A program made the position numbers and the translations under genes. A DNA stretch of 52,494 bases from JBEPVZ01 sp041690695 (GTDB taxonomy: Bacteria > Patescibacteriota > Microgenomatia > Daviesbacterales > UBA10151), in NCBI GenBank assembly GCA_041690695.1, contig JBEPVZ010000004.1, positions 1-52,494 on the forward strand, in the 5' to 3' direction. This document shows positions 50,293 through 52,494 of this stretch, piece after piece. Below the pieces are notes generated by a model, which ran no database searches, had not been told where the DNA came from, and saw only the letters and a program-made list of their open reading frames with translations. The first letter of the stretch is position 1. Every line of letters begins with the position of its first letter.

Positions 50293-50308
50293 ATTGGGCA
50301 TATTGTAT
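50293..50308. promoter_or_regulatory. NrdR-type half-conserved box upstream of mini-nrdR
   Basis: The right part CATATTGTAT is identical to the box at 50326-50341; the left part is degenerate (12 of 16 overall). Centre spacing to that box is 33 bp, about three helical turns. It covers the probable -35 region. Confidence 0.55.
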
Positions 50309-50325
50309 TGGCCATTAACAGACCT

Positions 50326-50341
50326 ATACAACATATTGTAT
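50326..50341. promoter_or_regulatory. NrdR box over the mini-nrdR start codon
   Basis: A 16-bp inverted repeat, ATACAACATATTGTAT, with 15 of 16 bases equal to the nrdR box. In both genes its last two bases are the AT of the ATG start codon, and both read CCTATACAA at the left edge. Confidence 0.8.
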
Positions 50342-50492
50342 GGAATGCCCCTTTTGTAAAAATAAACTTAGTTTTGCGACTAATACTCGAATTGTCAAAA
50401 GCAGTAGTGAGATCCGGCGACGTCGGGAGTGTTTAAGTTGTCATCGTCGCTTTACGACTTATGAAAAATCGGAAGGAGAGCTTAAAAAATGA
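50340..50492 (+). CDS. Mini-NrdR: stand-alone NrdR zinc-ribbon domain
   Basis: A 50-aa protein consisting only of the DNA-binding zinc ribbon of NrdR. Cysteines 3, 6, 31 and 34 and the segment EIRRRRECLSCHRRFTTYE (24-42) are intact. It aligns without gaps to NrdR encoded at 45135-45578, with 26 of 42 residues equal and 18 of 19 in the signature. After Glu42 only eight residues follow (KSEGELKK) and then TGA, so the ATP-cone that senses dATP/ATP is absent. The stop overlaps the start of the next gene as ATGA. The operator matches that of nrdR. It may be a constitutive repressor, a competitor for NrdR boxes or a partner of NrdR. Confidence 0.85.
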   Translation: MECPFCKNKLSFATNTRIVKSSSEIRRRRECLSCHRRFTTYEKSEGELKK

Positions 50493-51043
50493 TTCTTTTA
50501 TTAATTATTGAAGGTATACTTTTACGAGTCCTACCTCATCCTGCTAACTTTACTCCAATTACAGCCGTAGCTATTTTGAGCGGAGTTTATCTGCCTAAAA
50601 AATGGGCTATTTTTATCCCGATTATTACTTTAGCCAGCTCAGATTATCTCTTGCTCTACCTCCATCCCTTCAGTCAGCAGTTTTTAACTCTCAATAGTTT
50701 TCACTCACCGACTGAACTCTTTTATTCGACGACCCCGTTTGTTTGGGGCAGCTTTATGATTTCCAGTCTAATCGGCTTAACCCTCCGAAAACACAATCGT
50801 TTTATGAATATCTTAAGGGGATCAATTATTGCCTCAGTCCAATTTTTTATTATTACCAACTTCGGGGTTTGGGCAGTCGGTTATTACCCTCAAAATTGGT
50901 CAGGCTTAATCGAAAGCTACACCATGGGCCTGCCATTTTATAGAAACACTTTGATTGGGGATATTTTTTATACTAGTCTCTTATTTGGGAGTTTCCGACT
51001 TGGATTACAATTTAAATCTCTTTGGCGACAATCTTTGAATTAG
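50489..51043 (+). CDS. DUF6580-like membrane protein, possible ECF-type uptake component
   Basis: A 184-aa protein with about five membrane helices. The sequence LRVLPHPANFTPITAVAIL at the start, FVWGSFMISSLIGL, then ITNFGVWAVGYYPQNWSGL and GLPFYRNTLIGDIFYTSLLFG matches what I recall of the DUF6580 family, whose size and topology resemble substrate-binding S components of ECF vitamin transporters. Translation is coupled to mini-nrdR (ATGA). Given NrdR-type boxes and a B12-dependent reductase nearby, uptake of cobalamin or of deoxynucleosides is a reasonable guess, not shown. Its end overlaps the convergent kinase gene by 32 bases. Confidence 0.65.
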   Translation: MILLLIIEGILLRVLPHPANFTPITAVAILSGVYLPKKWAIFIPIITLASSDYLLLYLHPFSQQFLTLNSFHSPTELFYSTTPFVWGSFMISSLIGLTLRKHNRFMNILRGSIIASVQFFIITNFGVWAVGYYPQNWSGLIESYTMGLPFYRNTLIGDIFYTSLLFGSFRLGLQFKSLWRQSLN

Positions 51044-51989
51044 CTTTTAAGCGCTCCTGCATCTGATTGTAAGTCAATAATCCAGCTTGAGGGCCAATTT
51101 GCTCTACCACCGCTGCCCCATTAGCCGCTCCCCAGCGAATAGCTTTTTCAAGCGGCTCACCATGAAAAAGTCCAGCCAGAGTGCCAGTTGCATAGGCATC
51201 CCCACATCCCGTCATCTCAACTAATTTGGCTGGAAAAACTCCGATCTGAAAATACTTTTCACCATCAAAAGCCGATGAACCGTTTCCACCATCCGTCACC
51301 ACTGCCATTTTGGAACCCAGTTCGACTAAACCTTTCAATAATCTTTTCACAGGCACACTTTGACCTTCATCAAATCCTAAAATTAGTTTGGCTTCTTCTT
51401 TGTTCACAATAAAAACTTCGGTTAAAGATAGTAACCGAGCATTTTTCTTAACACCTAGTTTAATTTGAAAAGTACCTGGATTATATAAAAGTTTGGCACC
51501 AGTTCGCTCCAAATAATTAACCAGTTGAGAGATCAAACTGCTATCAATAAATGATGGCGACAATGAAGTTAGATAAACCCAACGAGCCCGATCTAAATCA
51601 GGCAAATTGTATTCCCAAGGTTGATGATAAATTAAAATTGTCCGGTCACCTTTAAAATCCAGAACCGTGTGATGATTGGAAGGCAACTTGTGGTTAACTA
51701 CTACATAGCGAGTATCAACCCCTTCTTCTTTGAGATGATTTTTAATCTTTTGACCATCCGGATCATTACCCACATTGACGTAATAGGCGACCTTCATTTT
51801 TAGCCGACTAGATCCGACCGAGTTATTAGCGGCATTGCCCGCAACCATCGAAACCGACGGTCCGACCGGGACTTTATCACCAAACCGCAAACATAATTTG
51901 CGCATGCCATGATCGATGACCACTTCGGCATCAGTTAGGGGAACAAAGGTATCGATTACCGCATCTCCAATTGAGATTAGGTCAAACAT
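51012..51989 (-). CDS. PfkB-family carbohydrate or nucleoside kinase
   Basis: A 325-aa ribokinase-fold protein. It has the N-terminal ISIGDAVIDTFVPL, GGNAANNS-like AGNAANNSVGSSRL, and the C-terminal PfkB signature MTGCGDAYATGTLAGL, with the catalytic aspartate in GCGD and the anion hole around it. The family phosphorylates sugars or nucleosides; the substrate is not evident. It begins 7 bases after the stop of the DsbA-like gene upstream, so they form an operon. Confidence 0.85.
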   Translation of the reverse strand: MFDLISIGDAVIDTFVPLTDAEVVIDHGMRKLCLRFGDKVPVGPSVSMVAGNAANNSVGSSRLKMKVAYYVNVGNDPDGQKIKNHLKEEGVDTRYVVVNHKLPSNHHTVLDFKGDRTILIYHQPWEYNLPDLDRARWVYLTSLSPSFIDSSLISQLVNYLERTGAKLLYNPGTFQIKLGVKKNARLLSLTEVFIVNKEEAKLILGFDEGQSVPVKRLLKGLVELGSKMAVVTDGGNGSSAFDGEKYFQIGVFPAKLVEMTGCGDAYATGTLAGLFHGEPLEKAIRWGAANGAAVVEQIGPQAGLLTYNQMQERLKANSKIVAKEI

Positions 51990-51996
51990 GGTTTAT

Positions 51997-52494
51997 TTAT
52001 GAATTGAGTAACGTATCAATCTTAGCTTGAAAAACTGCTAAAGGTAAAGCACCGGAAATCTTATAACCAATAATCTTATTATCTGATGAGTAAATCTCAA
52101 AGACATTTTGAGGATAGTCTGTGGTTGGAACAACTTTCATCCCTTCAAGATTATTATCTGACGCCAATTTACCAACAAAGAAGGTTGGAGTTGCATCTGC
52201 CCCAGCTTTGGTGGCATCAGCAATATCGCTATCAACTAGTGAAACGTATTTGCCAGAATCTAAGCATTTTTGAAGTAAATCACCGTCTCCACCAACAGTG
52301 GCTGCTAAAGTTGGTAACTGGGTTAAAGCTAAACCAAGACCGTTTGAAGTGGTTTTGGTAAACATGGCATCATGATATTTAAAATAGAGATCATCTCCAC
52401 CTTGATCACGAATACAATAAGCTGCTTCAGCCTCTTTGTGAGCATTTTGATGGAAAGGTAGTGGCAAATTGCGATAAACCTCTCGCATCTTACC
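51997..52494 (-). CDS. DsbA-family thioredoxin-fold protein (N-terminus outside window)
   Basis: Partial: the frame stays open to the window edge past ATG 52488. The visible part has VYRNLPLPFHQNAHKEAEAAYCI, the helical insertion of DsbA/DSBA-like oxidoreductases, and ADATPTFFVGKL with the cis-proline (ATPTF) that faces the active site. The catalytic CxxC and any signal peptide would lie upstream, beyond the window. It probably acts on disulfides of exported proteins. Confidence 0.8.
   Translation of the reverse strand, partial: GKMREVYRNLPLPFHQNAHKEAEAAYCIRDQGGDDLYFKYHDAMFTKTTSNGLGLALTQLPTLAATVGGDGDLLQKCLDSGKYVSLVDSDIADATKAGADATPTFFVGKLASDNNLEGMKVVPTTDYPQNVFEIYSSDNKIIGYKISGALPLAVFQAKIDTLLNS

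Noticed and set aside
50340..50492. Mini-nrdR as a decayed nrdR duplicate
   Set aside because: Cysteines, signature, operator and ATGA coupling are intact, and downstream sequence in all frames shows no ATP-cone remnant.
1..52494. CRISPR array, insertion sequence or prophage
   Set aside because: No regularly spaced repeats, transposase, integrase or phage structural genes were seen on either strand.

Overview
The window looks like a chromosomal segment of an uncultured, small-genome bacterium, most likely a Patescibacteria (CPR) member. This rests on the gene mix: an adenosylcobalamin-dependent ribonucleotide reductase with NrdR, many glycosyltransferases, many small secreted or membrane proteins without recognisable families, tight packing and few biosynthesis genes. 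TGA is used as a stop codon, so it is not a lineage that recodes TGA. No transposon, phage or CRISPR array was seen.

Layout. 0-5 kb: tsaE, dgkA, rsmH, a GT39-like membrane glycosyltransferase and small membrane proteins. 4.5-7.3 kb: a secreted protein with a PEFG-type C-terminal sorting tail, its adjacent exosortase and a Wzx-type flippase. 7.2-14 kb, opposite strand: an AT-rich surface-glycan operon with GT4 enzymes, a GT2-GT4 fusion and a large polytopic protein, followed by a GH5-like secreted hydrolase and two LiaF-like membrane proteins. 16.4-19.3 kb: a divergent class I aminoacyl-tRNA-synthetase-like protein behind a leader region with all the parts of a ribosome-mediated attenuator, downstream of a lone prephenate dehydratase. 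19.3-30.5 kb: secA, a proline-rich membrane protein, serS, lysS fused to an HD domain, two divergent zinc-peptidase-like proteins and greA. 30.5-36 kb: mostly unrecognised proteins. 36-41.4 kb: tRNA-Glu, a histidine kinase with a receiver-only partner, ppa, and lon with a CIRCE-like operator. 41.4-52.5 kb: a CobO-type corrinoid adenosyltransferase, the nrdR-nrdJ operon, a cyclophilin, a beta-helix protein, class II aldolase, a PfkB kinase and a partial DsbA-like protein.

The most unusual locus is at 50.24-51.04 kb. A 50-codon gene encodes only the NrdR zinc-ribbon domain; it aligns without gaps to the full NrdR at 45.5 kb (26 of 42 positions identical). It is preceded by palindromes nearly identical to the one over the nrdR start codon, and it overlaps (ATGA) a DUF6580-like membrane protein. 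With nrdJ and CobO nearby, this suggests a regulon tying B12-dependent dNTP synthesis to an uptake function.

A second theme is transcription architecture. Many genes have a good -10 box 6-7 nt before the start codon, often with a -35 or an extended TGn, which implies leaderless mRNAs. Operon-internal genes use overlaps, and a few genes have a Shine-Dalgarno sequence. I used this pattern to choose several starts.
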